NCBI GenBank assembly: GCA_028289425.1
Contig: JANQPL010000009.1
Location: 388,961-452,960 of the forward strand
DNA: 64,000 nt
Source: Alphaproteobacteria bacterium
GTDB taxonomy: Bacteria; Pseudomonadota; Alphaproteobacteria; JANQMY01
Reading direction: 5' to 3'
The notes beneath the pieces were generated by a model. That model had not been told where the DNA came from, made no database searches, and was given only the letters and a program-made list of their open reading frames with translations. The translations under genes were made by a program, and so were the position numbers. This document shows, in pieces, positions 7,626-16,447 of the stretch. Position 1 is the stretch's first letter. Each line of letters starts with the position of its first letter.

Positions 7626-7735
7626 AAAACCGCTCATCCCGGACGAGCGACCAAAGGGAGCGCAGATCCGGGATCTCCGAAGGAACTGTTTGAGATCCCG
7701 GCTTGCGCTAACGCGCAGCCGGGATGAGCGGTTTT
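7626..7735. repeat. Nested inverted-repeat element between convergent genes
   Basis: Outer arms AAAACCGCTCATCCCGG (7626-7642) and its exact complement CCGGGATGAGCGGTTTT (7719-7735) enclose a second hairpin, CCGGGATCTC (7668-7677) with GAGATCCCGG (7692-7701). GCGC-containing flanks can extend the inner stem. The CCGGGAT core recurs in all arms. The form is like the dispersed REP/BIME-type palindromes of many proteobacteria. It lies between two convergent genes and, with T and A runs at both ends, may act as a bidirectional terminator. Confidence 0.75.
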
Positions 7736-7748
7736 GGTTTGAGGGAGA

Positions 7749-9317
7749 TTACGCGTCCCCCACCCATTCCCCATAGAGCTTGTGGAAGTGGCGCAGTTTG
7801 AGTTCGTTGTAATCGGCCAAGCGGAGATTTTCCCGGGCCGTTGCTTTCAAACCTTCATACACAAAAGGCAGATTGCGCAGATCTTGATTAAAAATCATAG
7901 CCAACATGCCGAGTTCCGGCGCCTCGGTCCAATCCGAATCCGCATCTAACCAATGGATTTCCGACACCGGCGTATAGTTCCCGTCTTCCGGAATGGGGCT
8001 TAGATACATGCATTCCATAATGCATTCTTCGTGATTATCTCCGTTGGGGCGGAAACGGTAGTTGATTGGATTGAACGATCCCCACGGGTGCCAATTGGGA
8101 AACAGTGTGAAGAAAATGGAAGCCGACAACTCCACATCCGGAATATCGTCCGCCATGGTCGGCAGTGTTTCTTTGAGCGCTTGGCGCTGCAATTCCGCAC
8201 CAATAGCCCGCGGCGATGCCCCCTCGCCCAACTTTTCAGCAGCCATCTTTTGCAGTTCATCCGCGGTCGCCGGCTGTGGCAACCGAACTTCGTCAAGCTG
8301 TTGACCGCTTACCCAGAGGCACAAATGCGGATTGGCGTCCTTCAAATCGCCCGCAATCCATTCCGCATTGGAGGTAAACGTGCCGGTTTCACCTTTCGCC
8401 GTGGTGACTTGGACCCTGCCGTTCCCCAAATCTTCGTAAAGCCAGCCGGTCAGAGGATGACGAAGACGCGAGATATTGTCGTTTGGCAGCGGTTCCCATT
8501 CCGGCATGGTTTGCGCTTCCAGTGCGCCACATCGAATGGCGCGGGAATAGTTGCCGAACGCATCATATTTCGTGCACAGATCGTTCGGCCCACCCGTCAA
8601 AATTTGTGGGTGAGTCATGAGCACATGGTAGGATTCCATAAAGGCTTCCTGAACGACCTTCCAGTTCGCGCGGATGATCTTTGCTACGTGTACGGATTTG
8701 TAGCGCCGTTCAAAGGGCAAGAACTCGAAATGGGTGTCCAGATCGCCCACATATTTTTCAAGCGGCTCGCAATCGGGATCGGGATTGATGAAAATGAACC
8801 GCCCCCAACGGCCAACTTTTACTTCCGGCAACGACTCTTCGTCCTTTTTGAGCCCGTTATAGTCATGGGCACACGGAACGACCTTAAGAGACCCGTCTAG
8901 ATTCCATGTCCAGCCATGAAACGGGCAGCGAAGCTCGGGTAACCCTTTACCGCGGGCCTCGCGAAGCTTTCGGCCACGGTGAAGGCACGCATTGTAGTAG
9001 GCTTTATATTCATCCTCCGCGACACGCACGATGAGGAACGATTTCGTCGCGATGTCATAGGGCACCACGTCGCCCACATTTGGAAAATCGTCTTCATGGG
9101 CGGCCATCTGCCAAACCCGGCTCCACAAGCGTTCCTTTTCCCGCTCGTGATACTCCCGCGAAATGTACCGAGCAACCGGCACCAATGCCGGCCCCGGTTC
9201 CAGCGGCGCATTCCGCCGAAAGGCCGGAATGATTTTGTCCGCATTCGTATCCGCATCGAGCATTTTTTCGAATGCGTCATCCATTGTGGTGACAGCAGCG
9301 CGTGCCGTAGACGACAT
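7749..9317 (-). CDS. Rieske aromatic ring-hydroxylating oxygenase, alpha subunit
   Basis: A 522-residue catalytic subunit of a Rieske non-haem iron oxygenase. The [2Fe-2S] site is C111-x-H113 and C131-x2-H134 (CLHRG ... CPFHGW). The mononuclear iron ligands include His231 and His236 in SYHVLMTHP, with the acidic ligand further on. I chose the ATG at 9317, which has GGGAGA 9 nt upstream, over an in-frame ATG 32 codons earlier. It is related to a second Rieske gene at 48.2-49.6 kb, which belongs to a catabolic cluster. No reductase or ferredoxin partner is adjacent. The substrate is unknown; it may dealkylate or hydroxylate a hydrophobic compound. It is 200 bp downstream of soxA but is probably a separate unit. 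Confidence 0.88.
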   Translation of the reverse strand: MSSTARAAVTTMDDAFEKMLDADTNADKIIPAFRRNAPLEPGPALVPVARYISREYHEREKERLWSRVWQMAAHEDDFPNVGDVVPYDIATKSFLIVRVAEDEYKAYYNACLHRGRKLREARGKGLPELRCPFHGWTWNLDGSLKVVPCAHDYNGLKKDEESLPEVKVGRWGRFIFINPDPDCEPLEKYVGDLDTHFEFLPFERRYKSVHVAKIIRANWKVVQEAFMESYHVLMTHPQILTGGPNDLCTKYDAFGNYSRAIRCGALEAQTMPEWEPLPNDNISRLRHPLTGWLYEDLGNGRVQVTTAKGETGTFTSNAEWIAGDLKDANPHLCLWVSGQQLDEVRLPQPATADELQKMAAEKLGEGASPRAIGAELQRQALKETLPTMADDIPDVELSASIFFTLFPNWHPWGSFNPINYRFRPNGDNHEECIMECMYLSPIPEDGNYTPVSEIHWLDADSDWTEAPELGMLAMIFNQDLRNLPFVYEGLKATARENLRLADYNELKLRHFHKLYGEWVGDA

Positions 9318-9524
9318 GGTCACGTTCTCCCTACAGATCGTGTCGTTGGAAATGTTGTTCCTATTTTGGGCGGAAAATGGCTGTACGAGCAAGCCGAGAG
9401 TCACACAATCCAAGGCAAATTTTGAGGTTGCTGGGCTTCTTCGGAAGCGAACTTCATAAATTGTTTCACGATGGAACGACAGCTTGGCAAAATTACCGTG
9501 ACGCGAAACTTGCCTGCACCAATG

Positions 9525-10331
9525 TCAGCGCCGCACTGATGGCGTTTCCAAAGTCAAGCGGGACGCCCTCCACGCCAAATAGAGCTCCAGATCCACATAC
9601 TCCTGCGCTCCGAACGGCAGCGGCTCCGCCCGCACGCCCTTGTCGCAATTGCGTAATCGTCTGTGTAAAGAGCCAATGGTTTGCCATTCGAATCGATAAG
9701 CGGGATAGCCGTTGCCATGCCCCTGACTCAAGCGGTCGCCACGCAGCATCTGCCCCCAATTCCATTCATGGCAATGATGGCAGGCCAAGTTCATCTGACC
9801 TTTTCGCGCGTAGTAGTAATCCCGGCCCGCTTCAAAATGAGACTGCGCTGTACCGTCTGTTTTTGCGTTGAAGGGCTGGCCCCGCGATTGGTGTGCAACA
9901 TACGCTGTCATTGCCAGCAGATCTTCTGACTCATAGCTAAGCGGCTCCGCCTGTTGGTGGCGTTCGCGGCAAAGATTGATGCGTTGTTCGATATTAATGA
10001 GCTGCCCGGTTTTTTCGTCCACGGATGGATATCGGGCGGCCGCGCCTTTGATGCTTCGAACGGTGTCCGTATGGCAAGTTGTACATGCTCTATCATTCTT
10101 GCCCGCCTTTTCAGAGAACAACGCCGCCCCTTTGTCGACCCATAGAAAGCCGGGATTCGCGAAATCATCGTCTTGCAAAGCACGCGTGTCTTCGGATTGG
10201 AAATCGTAGCCGGATTTCAAATCCGCATCGTCGATCGCACGCTCTGTCGGCGACTGCGCCACCACACCCGTTATTGTGAAAACCAACACGCCGGCGCCAA
10301 TGAGGCTCGCGATGACCGCACGCAGCGTCAT
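9525..10331 (-). CDS. soxA: SoxA, sulfur-oxidation dihaem cytochrome c
   Basis: A 268-residue exported dihaem cytochrome, catalytic half of the SoxAX complex that attaches thiosulfate or related sulfur to the SoxY cysteine in the periplasm. After a signal anchor (residues 1-25), haem sites are CTTCH (83-87) and CHHCH (184-188). The SoxA hallmark SLHRRLRNC ends in Cys229, the residue that carries the active-site persulfide and haem ligand. The segment NWG-x-GD-SQGH-NG-P-YR-EWQ is typical of SoxA. Its ATG overlaps the soxZ stop by 4 nt (ATGA), so it is the last gene of the Sox operon. Confidence 0.93.
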   Translation of the reverse strand: MTLRAVIASLIGAGVLVFTITGVVAQSPTERAIDDADLKSGYDFQSEDTRALQDDDFANPGFLWVDKGAALFSEKAGKNDRACTTCHTDTVRSIKGAAARYPSVDEKTGQLINIEQRINLCRERHQQAEPLSYESEDLLAMTAYVAHQSRGQPFNAKTDGTAQSHFEAGRDYYYARKGQMNLACHHCHEWNWGQMLRGDRLSQGHGNGYPAYRFEWQTIGSLHRRLRNCDKGVRAEPLPFGAQEYVDLELYLAWRASRLTLETPSVRR

Positions 10332-10645
10332 GTCACCTCAATTGAGGCTGTCTCTCGGGTGACGACGCCGTTCTGATCGGTCCACACGAATTCGAGTTCG
10401 CCGCTAACGGTGGCAACCGTGTGGAAGGTGATAAAGGGGTTTGCCGAAATGGCAGGAAAAAGCTCCGCACGGAACACGGTTTGACCGTCATAGACGCATC
10501 TAAATTCCTTCAGAATGTCACGAGGGATGACCTCCCCGAACGCGTCTCGCCGAAACCCGCTTTCCATCTGGTGGGAAATCAGTGTCTTGATTTCGATCAC
10601 ATCGCCTCTTTTGGCGGATTGGGGAACGGAGAGTCGTACTGTCAT
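10328..10645 (-). CDS. soxZ: SoxZ, sulfur-compound chelating subunit
   Basis: A 105-residue immunoglobulin-like protein that forms the SoxYZ carrier heterodimer. Diagnostic segments are KRGDVIEIKTLISHQMESG, FPAISANPFITF and the C-terminal ETASIEV. No signal peptide is present, as expected, because SoxZ is co-exported with Tat-dependent SoxY. I chose the ATG at 10645 (MTVRLSVP) with GAGGG 7 nt upstream over an ATG 15 codons earlier that would overlap soxY. It is 10 bp after soxY and overlaps soxA. Confidence 0.93.
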   Translation of the reverse strand: MTVRLSVPQSAKRGDVIEIKTLISHQMESGFRRDAFGEVIPRDILKEFRCVYDGQTVFRAELFPAISANPFITFHTVATVSGELEFVWTDQNGVVTRETASIEVT

Positions 10646-10655
10646 CGTCTTGCCC

Positions 10656-11117
10656 TCACCCCAGATCGATGCAAGCTGCGATGGTGACAATCACCTTCGC
10701 GTAGCCCGCCCACAAGGTTCCATCATTCATCTCCGCCAGCGCCAGGACCCTTTGGCTGTCCGCCAAACGAATGCGCGTCGCCACCCGCGCACGGCCGGCA
10801 CGTGGGCCCAGATAGAATTTTGCTATGTTCGGCAGCGGATTTTCCGGCGAGAAGATTTGAATGGATGTGACGTGGTCTTCATCCGTCATCGGACTATCCA
10901 CCTCCACATCCAAGGGCACCGAATTGCCGTTTTCCGACAACACAGGGATTTTCAAGGTCACGCGGCCTTCCTGATATGTTTTACCCGGAAAAGACTCGCG
11001 CACGGCTCTTTCAAGATCTTCGGGCTCGGCCCGCAGCGGGATCGGCACTAGTTGAACCACCAGCGCGCCCGCGCCGCCGAGCACGAACCCGCGGCGATCT
11101 GGGGTGATCATGCTCAT
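10656..11117 (-). CDS. soxY: SoxY, sulfur carrier protein with atypical C-terminus
   Basis: A 153-residue Tat-exported carrier (DRRGFVLGGAGAL near the N-terminus) that holds sulfur intermediates on a C-terminal swinging cysteine. The core matches SoxY (SIQIFSPENPLPNIAKFYLGP, RVATRIRLADSQRVLALAEM). Known SoxY proteins end in GGCGG; here the end is VTIAACIDLG, so the carrier Cys149 is kept but its flanking glycines are replaced and two residues are added. The ATG overlaps the soxX stop (ATGA). The unusual arm may alter partner access or indicate a SoxY working with other enzymes; no soxB is in the window. Confidence 0.9.
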   Translation of the reverse strand: MSMITPDRRGFVLGGAGALVVQLVPIPLRAEPEDLERAVRESFPGKTYQEGRVTLKIPVLSENGNSVPLDVEVDSPMTDEDHVTSIQIFSPENPLPNIAKFYLGPRAGRARVATRIRLADSQRVLALAEMNDGTLWAGYAKVIVTIAACIDLG

Positions 11118-11575
11118 TCGGGAGCCTCCTTCAAACTCGCCAAATAGGCCACCACGTCCTCCACCTCCTGTGCGGTCAAAATGGGCTTCCCTTGAAACGG
11201 CGGATCCACCTGCCGCAGTCCTTTCACACGATAATAGGCCGGCATGACTGTGTCAGCACTGAGACGTGTTTGGTCGACCACCCGAAAGCGCAACTGCCCG
11301 GCCGTCAACGAGGATCCAATGGCCGATAAATCCGGGCCAATTGTGCCGTGAAACGGATCCTCAATGGAAGAAACCGAATGACACAGCAGGCAGTGGCCGC
11401 GGTCCCGATCGATGAAGGCGGCGCGTCCGGCAGCGGCATCACCGGCGGCGCCCGTCAGCGAATTCGGGATGGAATCTTCAACAATGTCATAAGGCAGAAG
11501 GTCCGCGCCTTCCAACGGCGCAGTCAACCCTGCCAAGATCGCCACGCACCAATAGCTGCGCCCAAGCAATCGCAT
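11114..11575 (-). CDS. soxX: SoxX, sulfur-oxidation monohaem cytochrome c
   Basis: A 153-residue exported cytochrome c, electron-accepting partner of SoxA. The haem motif CLLCH is at residues 62-66, followed by the SoxX-type segment GTIGPDLSAIGSSLT, then VMPAYYRV with the axial methionine and a C-terminal LTAQEVEDVVAYLASL helix. The N-terminus (MRLLGRSYWCVAILAGL) is a signal peptide. The start at 11575 lies 4 bp after the fccB stop; an in-frame ATG seven codons upstream is an alternative. The stop overlaps the soxY start. Confidence 0.9.
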   Translation of the reverse strand: MRLLGRSYWCVAILAGLTAPLEGADLLPYDIVEDSIPNSLTGAAGDAAAGRAAFIDRDRGHCLLCHSVSSIEDPFHGTIGPDLSAIGSSLTAGQLRFRVVDQTRLSADTVMPAYYRVKGLRQVDPPFQGKPILTAQEVEDVVAYLASLKEAPE

Positions 11576-11579
11576 GCCC

Positions 11580-12863
11580 TTACCCAAACACCTCATGGGT
11601 GATGATCCTAAACCAATCATCGGCATATTGCGCTTCGAGCACCCGGTTCTGTTGGGGCGCATCGATCGGGCTTACGCCGCCGGACCCTACAACCTCTTTA
11701 AGCATTGTGCCGTCCGGCTTGAACACGCCGGCGATGGAAATCCCGTAATCCGGTCCGATGATGCTGTAGCAGGTATTGGCAAGTGTGGTCGCCAGCGCTT
11801 CATTGCCGTTTAGCAACCGGGCCACTTGAATGGCGCACACCTTAGCCTGGGCATTGGCGGAGAAGGCCGATTTCGGCATGGCGTTCGCAATAGATGCATC
11901 CCCCAACACATGGATGTCGGGCTGCAGTGGAGATTCAAAACTGATGGGATCGATGGGGCACCATCCTGACGCGTCGGCAACACCCGCCCGTTCGGCGATG
12001 ACGCCCGCCTTTTGCGGCGGAATGATGTTGGCAACGGCGGGTGTGTAGCTGTCGAAGTCTGTATTGACCGTTCCCGATTTGGCGTCGACGGACACAACTT
12101 GTCCGCCAGCGGACAATCCGACCCATTCGATCATGTCACCGTAAAGCGCGTCCCACCCCTGTTGGAAAAGTCCTTGTTTGGAGAACTTGTCCTTGGCATC
12201 CAAGATCAGCAGCTTGGACTTTGGCTTATACACTTTCAAATAGTGGGCGATCATGCTGGCCCGCTCGTAAGGACCTGGCGGACACCGGAACGGATTGTCG
12301 GGTGCCCCGATCACCACCAAGCCGCCATCATCCATAGCCTCGAGTTGATCCTTTAAAAGCGCGGTTTGCGGGCCTGCTTTCCAGGCGTGAGGCATTTGTT
12401 CCGTGGCCGCTTCATCATAGCCCGGTAGCGCCCCCCAATTTAGGTCGATGCCTGGCGCCAAAAGCAATCGGTCATAGGCGAATTCACCACTCGATTCTGT
12501 CCGAACGACTTTACCGGCGGCATCCACATCGATGGCTCGGTCGGTGACCACCCGAACACCACTTGCCTCGACACCTTGGTATGTGAAGGTTTGGTCATCA
12601 AGCTCGCGCATACCGGCAAACACCAGATTGCTGAACGGACAGGCCACATAGGATCTGTCCTGCTCGATGAGCGTTACCTCGATCGTAGGGTCGGCGGCAC
12701 GCAGGAAGCGGGCAAATGTGGCACCGCCGAACCCCCCGCCGACCACCACAACACGCGCCTTCGTTTCGCTTGCAAGTAATGCCGGCGCCGCAGCAGCAAA
12801 TGCCGCCGACGCGCCACTGGCCGCAAGCATGCGGCGGCGGGTTAAGGCATAAGATCGGGTCAT
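11580..12863 (-). CDS. fccB: FccB/SoxF, sulfide dehydrogenase flavoprotein
   Basis: A 427-residue FAD subunit of flavocytochrome c sulfide dehydrogenase. It has a Tat signal (RRRMLAASG, residues 9-17), an FAD-binding VVVGGGFGGA (39-48), the characteristic SYVACPFSN with redox Cys75, and a second redox cysteine in WCPIDP. In Sox clusters the orthologue SoxF enhances sulfur oxidation. It oxidises sulfide in the periplasm and passes electrons to a c-type cytochrome; the small cytochrome gene 6 bp upstream is the natural partner. It sits between that gene and soxX in the operon. Confidence 0.9.
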   Translation of the reverse strand: MTRSYALTRRRMLAASGASAAFAAAAPALLASETKARVVVVGGGFGGATFARFLRAADPTIEVTLIEQDRSYVACPFSNLVFAGMRELDDQTFTYQGVEASGVRVVTDRAIDVDAAGKVVRTESSGEFAYDRLLLAPGIDLNWGALPGYDEAATEQMPHAWKAGPQTALLKDQLEAMDDGGLVVIGAPDNPFRCPPGPYERASMIAHYLKVYKPKSKLLILDAKDKFSKQGLFQQGWDALYGDMIEWVGLSAGGQVVSVDAKSGTVNTDFDSYTPAVANIIPPQKAGVIAERAGVADASGWCPIDPISFESPLQPDIHVLGDASIANAMPKSAFSANAQAKVCAIQVARLLNGNEALATTLANTCYSIIGPDYGISIAGVFKPDGTMLKEVVGSGGVSPIDAPQQNRVLEAQYADDWFRIITHEVFG

Positions 12864-12869
12864 GATGCG

Positions 12870-13172
12870 CTACTCCGCCTTTGTGCCAAGGTATTCGGCA
12901 ATGATACCGATTTCCTCCGCCGTGTAACCACGCGCGATCCGGTTCATGAGCGTTACATCATCGTCGGTCTGGAAACCAGTCAACAGATCTCGGATTTGAT
13001 CTGCCGAATACCCGTCGAGCTTCGGAATGGATGTGTCCACATCGCCGCCCGTATGGCACCCCGAACAGCTCGCGGACAGGAGCGCCGCCGCGCCCGTCGA
13101 CGCATCAGACGCAAGCGCGCCTGACACGCCCAACGAGACGCTGAGCAACGCCCCCACAACAACCCCGCGCAT
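12870..13172 (-). CDS. Small periplasmic cytochrome c (SoxE/FccA-like or Mo-hydroxylase partner)
   Basis: A 100-residue monohaem cytochrome with a signal peptide (MRGVVVGALLSVSLGVSG) and CSGCH at residues 36-40. An axial Met is likely in TLMNRIARGYT. The start at 13172 lies one base after the stop of the molybdenum hydroxylase large subunit, and fccB begins 6 bp downstream. It could serve FccB (as FccA/SoxE does), or accept electrons from the molybdenum hydroxylase, whose relatives often have a cytochrome c subunit; possibly both. Confidence 0.85.
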   Translation of the reverse strand: MRGVVVGALLSVSLGVSGALASDASTGAAALLSASCSGCHTGGDVDTSIPKLDGYSADQIRDLLTGFQTDDDVTLMNRIARGYTAEEIGIIAEYLGTKAE

Positions 13173-13173
13173 G

Positions 13174-15354
13174 TTACAGGTCCCTGAGGTTCTGGTCCCC
13201 AATTGGCAAATTGCGCACGCGCTTGCCCGTCGCCGCGAATATGGCATTGATGACGGCAGGAGGTGCCACAGCGATGGTGGGCTCGCCCACGCCGCCCCAG
13301 AAGCCGCCGGACGGCATCACAATCGTTTCCACATCGGGCATTTCTTCCATCATCAACGTTCGATAGGTATCGAAGTTGGTCTGTTCGATCTGCCCATCCT
13401 TTGCCGAGATTTCACCATGCAGCATTGCCGATAATCCGTAGACGAAGGATCCTTCGACCTGTGCTTCGATTTGCTGGGGATTGACCGCGTAACCAGGGTC
13501 CGTTGCCGCGACGATGCGGTGCATTTTTAGCTGCCCGTCATCCGATACGGTCACCTCTGCGCAAGCGGCCGTATACGCACCGAAAGAGTAGTAGAACGAA
13601 AGGCCCCGTGAGAGCCCGTCCTTCTTACCCCATCCCGAACGCTCCGCCACAGCATTCAAGACGGCCTGCGCTTCAGGGCTGTCTTTCAGATAAGCCAATC
13701 TGAATTCCAACGGATCGCGCCCAGCCGCATGGGCAAACTCGTCCAACGCGCAATCCAGATAGATTGCGTTTTGGTTCGCGTTCACGCCCCGCCAGAACCC
13801 TGGCCGGATCGGTGGATTGCGCATGGCATGGTCAAACAACAAATTGTCGAAGGTGTATTTGATGGTCTGATCTTCCAAGCGCGGATTGAGGCCCGACGGG
13901 GCCAGTCCTTGGAATGTGGCCAAGTCAAGCCCGTTGATCAGCGCCTCCGGCAGAATGCCCGCCAGGATCGATTGACCGGAAATCCGCAAATGTATGCCGG
14001 TGAGATTTCCGTCGGAATCCAGCGCACCGCGTATCCGGCCCCGCGTTGTCGGATGGTAGAAGTCCTGCTGCATGTCCTCTTCGCGGCTCCACAGCAGTTT
14101 GACCGGCGTCCCCGGCATTGTTTTCGCGATCGTCACGGCTTGGGTGACATAGTCGCCAACGCCCCGGCGCCCGAAGCCGCCGCCCAAATGCAATTTATAG
14201 ACATCACATTTTTCGATGGGCAGTCCGGATGCTTCAACCGCTGCCGCCAAGGCGGCTTCGCCATTTTGCGTCGGACACCAGACCTCGCACTTGTCCTCTG
14301 TCCAAATGGCTGTTGCATTCATGGGCTCCATGCAGGCATGGCTTTGGTGAGGTACGCGGTAGGTTGCCTCCACCACTTGCGCTGCGCTCGCAAAAGCGGC
14401 TTCCACATCGCCGGCCTTGTTTCCCACGAATTCCGTTTCGGCGGTCATGCCTTCAATAAGGTCTGCCTCGAATTCCGCACTGGAGAAATCGGCGTCGCCG
14501 CCTTCCCACTCGATGGGCATTTGCTCTAAGGCCGAATTCGCCCGCCACCAGGTGTCCGCCACCACGGCAACGGTGGCGTCACCAAGCTGCATGACCTTCT
14601 TAACGCCCGGCAGCGATGCCACTGCATCCGCATCGAAACTTTTGAGTTTGCCATTGCGCACCGGTGCCGTCTTCACAGACGCATTGACCATGCCGTCAAA
14701 TTGGACATCGGCCCCATAGACTTGCTTGCCCGTCAGCTTATCCAGCGTATCAAGCCGCTTGACCGGCTGACCGATAATTGTCCAGTCCTTGGGATCTTTG
14801 AGCGGAACGTCCGTCGGCGGCGTAAGCTGGGCCGCCGCTGCCGCAACCGCGCCATAGGTTGTGGTTCGACCGCTGCCCTGATGGGTGATGACACTTTTGG
14901 CAGCGCTACATTCGGAAGCAGACACGCCCCATTCGTTTGCCGCCGCTTCGATGAGCATCATGCGCGCGGCAGCGCCGCCTTCGCGAACATATTGCTCGCT
15001 TGCCCGAATGCCGCGGCTGCCGCCCGTAGCAAAATCGCTCCAGATGCGGTCGCGGGCAACGTTTTGCCCGGGTGTCGGATACTCCGTGGTCACTTTCGAC
15101 CAATCAGCTTCCAGTTCCTCAGCAACCAGTTGCGCTAAACCGGTCAGCGTGCCTTGCCCCATTTCGGAGCGGGCGATGCGCACGATCACCGTGTCATCGG
15201 GCTCAATCACCACCCAGGCATTTACTTCCGGCGTTGCCGACGCAGCTTTTGCCGTACCGAGCGGCAGGGCAAAACCGAGTGAAAGTCCAGCGCCGGCCGC
15301 GGAGGCCCCGACGATGAAGTGGCGGCGCGATAGATCAAGCGTTGATGTTGTCAT
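13174..15354 (-). CDS. Molybdopterin-binding large subunit of an isoquinoline 1-oxidoreductase-like dehydrogenase
   Basis: A 726-residue xanthine oxidase-family molybdenum subunit of the IorB type. It starts with a Tat signal (LSRRHFIVGASAAGAG). IorB-like blocks include RIARSEMGQGTLTGLAQLVAEEL (residues about 44-66, quoted in part), the LHLGGGFGRRG molybdopterin loop, and a C-terminal GGFWGGVGEPTIAVAPPAV region with the GE pair that activates substrate water. It is exported folded with its 2Fe-2S partner and oxidises an aldehyde or N-heterocycle in the periplasm. GGAG precedes the chosen ATG; longer N-terminal extensions are unlikely. Its presence at the head of a Sox operon is unusual. Confidence 0.88.
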   Translation of the reverse strand: MTTSTLDLSRRHFIVGASAAGAGLSLGFALPLGTAKAASATPEVNAWVVIEPDDTVIVRIARSEMGQGTLTGLAQLVAEELEADWSKVTTEYPTPGQNVARDRIWSDFATGGSRGIRASEQYVREGGAAARMMLIEAAANEWGVSASECSAAKSVITHQGSGRTTTYGAVAAAAAQLTPPTDVPLKDPKDWTIIGQPVKRLDTLDKLTGKQVYGADVQFDGMVNASVKTAPVRNGKLKSFDADAVASLPGVKKVMQLGDATVAVVADTWWRANSALEQMPIEWEGGDADFSSAEFEADLIEGMTAETEFVGNKAGDVEAAFASAAQVVEATYRVPHQSHACMEPMNATAIWTEDKCEVWCPTQNGEAALAAAVEASGLPIEKCDVYKLHLGGGFGRRGVGDYVTQAVTIAKTMPGTPVKLLWSREEDMQQDFYHPTTRGRIRGALDSDGNLTGIHLRISGQSILAGILPEALINGLDLATFQGLAPSGLNPRLEDQTIKYTFDNLLFDHAMRNPPIRPGFWRGVNANQNAIYLDCALDEFAHAAGRDPLEFRLAYLKDSPEAQAVLNAVAERSGWGKKDGLSRGLSFYYSFGAYTAACAEVTVSDDGQLKMHRIVAATDPGYAVNPQQIEAQVEGSFVYGLSAMLHGEISAKDGQIEQTNFDTYRTLMMEEMPDVETIVMPSGGFWGGVGEPTIAVAPPAVINAIFAATGKRVRNLPIGDQNLRDL

Positions 15355-15365
15355 GTTCCTGCTCC

Positions 15366-15818
15366 TCACGCTTTCTTCGCGGCCATATGGATAGCTTTGC
15401 GGACACGGACGAATGTGCCGCATCGGCAGACATTGGTCATTTCCGCGTTGATATCTTCGTCGGTCGGTTCCGGATTGCTGTCGACCAGCGCCGCTGCCGC
15501 CATAATCATGCCCGTCTGACAATAGCCGCATTGGGGGACGTCCAACTCCGCCCAGGCCTGTTGAACCGGGTGGGAGCCGTCCGGCGACAGACCTTCAATG
15601 GTCGTGATCTTGTCGGTTTCGGAGAGCGAGTCGACGGGCAACACACAAGACCGTGTCGCCACACCGTCAATGTGAACCGTGCACGCACCGCACGCGGCAA
15701 CGCCGCAGCCATATTTGGTTCCGGTGAGACCGAGCTGTTCCCTCAGCGCCCACAATAGCGGCGTACCGTCTTCGACATCCACGTCGACGGTTTTGCCGTT
15801 CACGTTTAACTTTGCCAT
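15366..15818 (-). CDS. [2Fe-2S] small subunit of the molybdenum hydroxylase (IorA-like)
   Basis: A 150-residue iron-sulfur subunit with two [2Fe-2S] clusters. The plant-type cluster uses Cys38, Cys43, Cys46 and Cys58; the second uses Cys97, Cys100, Cys131 and Cys133 (QCGYCQTGM and CRCGT). It passes electrons from the molybdenum centre in the next gene to an external acceptor, probably the cytochrome c encoded third. It has no signal of its own and is exported with the Tat substrate large subunit. First gene of the leftward operon that continues through fccB and soxXYZA. Confidence 0.92.
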   Translation of the reverse strand: MAKLNVNGKTVDVDVEDGTPLLWALREQLGLTGTKYGCGVAACGACTVHIDGVATRSCVLPVDSLSETDKITTIEGLSPDGSHPVQQAWAELDVPQCGYCQTGMIMAAAALVDSNPEPTDEDINAEMTNVCRCGTFVRVRKAIHMAAKKA

Positions 15819-16447
15819 GCCTCACTCACCTTTGCTGATACAGCGCACCGAGAAGTCGGTCGCTAGGTAAACCACTGATTACAATATTAAGAGCGACTCC
15901 ATGGAATCTGCAAATGCAGAATCCGAACATTGATTGGCAATTCGGCACCTGTCGTTACAACAGCGCTGCAATTTTCTTGTTGTTGTTTGACGACAACCGA
16001 TGAAAGTCGGCGCGCACTTCATCGATCAGCCCGTCGATAAAACTGCGTACAACGACGCATACGCGATCTTCTTTGCGACAAACCGCGAAAACGTACCAGC
16101 ACTTAGCACCGGACGAGAAAAAGGCACGACTAAATCGCTTGCAGAGGGTGTATCCCACAAAAATTCGCGGCTGCCCCAAACATCTGGCGGAGCACAGCGG
16201 CGCTGATGGAGATGTCCCAGCGATCAAACGCAGTATGGGGACGATCCTGCCCGAGCGATTTTGTTACCATCACGGTTGCGATATTTAACGCTTTGCGGAA
16301 CGTACCTGCTCTGGTGCGGCTGGGAGTGGCCGCGATCACAGTTCCTTTGGGCTGGGGGTTGCCACCCCGCGCCGACAAAACTCCCCGAAATTGGCAGAAT
16401 CTTATACAAATCAGCCCTAGTCTTGCGGACCAATCTTGGAGGTTTCC
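15819..16447. other. Divergent promoter region between the Mo-hydroxylase/Sox operon and putA
   Basis: About 630 bp with no convincing gene: short open frames on both strands have no recognisable domains and poor composition. It must hold the promoters for the leftward IorA-to-SoxA operon and rightward putA. No regulator gene is present. GGAGG at 16438-16442 is the putA ribosome-binding site. Confidence 0.6.

Noticed and set aside
7626-7735. Mobile element or CRISPR fragment
   Set aside because: Only two hairpins with no repeated spacers, transposase or direct target duplication; a REP-like palindrome is the simpler reading.
9414-9524. tRNA or small RNA between the Rieske and soxA genes
   Set aside because: No cloverleaf pairing or T-loop consensus was seen by eye; the short gap is adequately explained as leader for the Rieske gene.
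13174-15531. Longer start for the molybdenum hydroxylase large subunit
   Set aside because: The extra 59 residues lie inside the upstream 2Fe-2S subunit gene and precede a clear Tat signal with its own ribosome-binding site at 15354.
15955-16227. Open frame in the intergenic region before putA
   Set aside because: Cys- and Arg-rich without any domain; no ribosome-binding site; not needed to explain the spacing.
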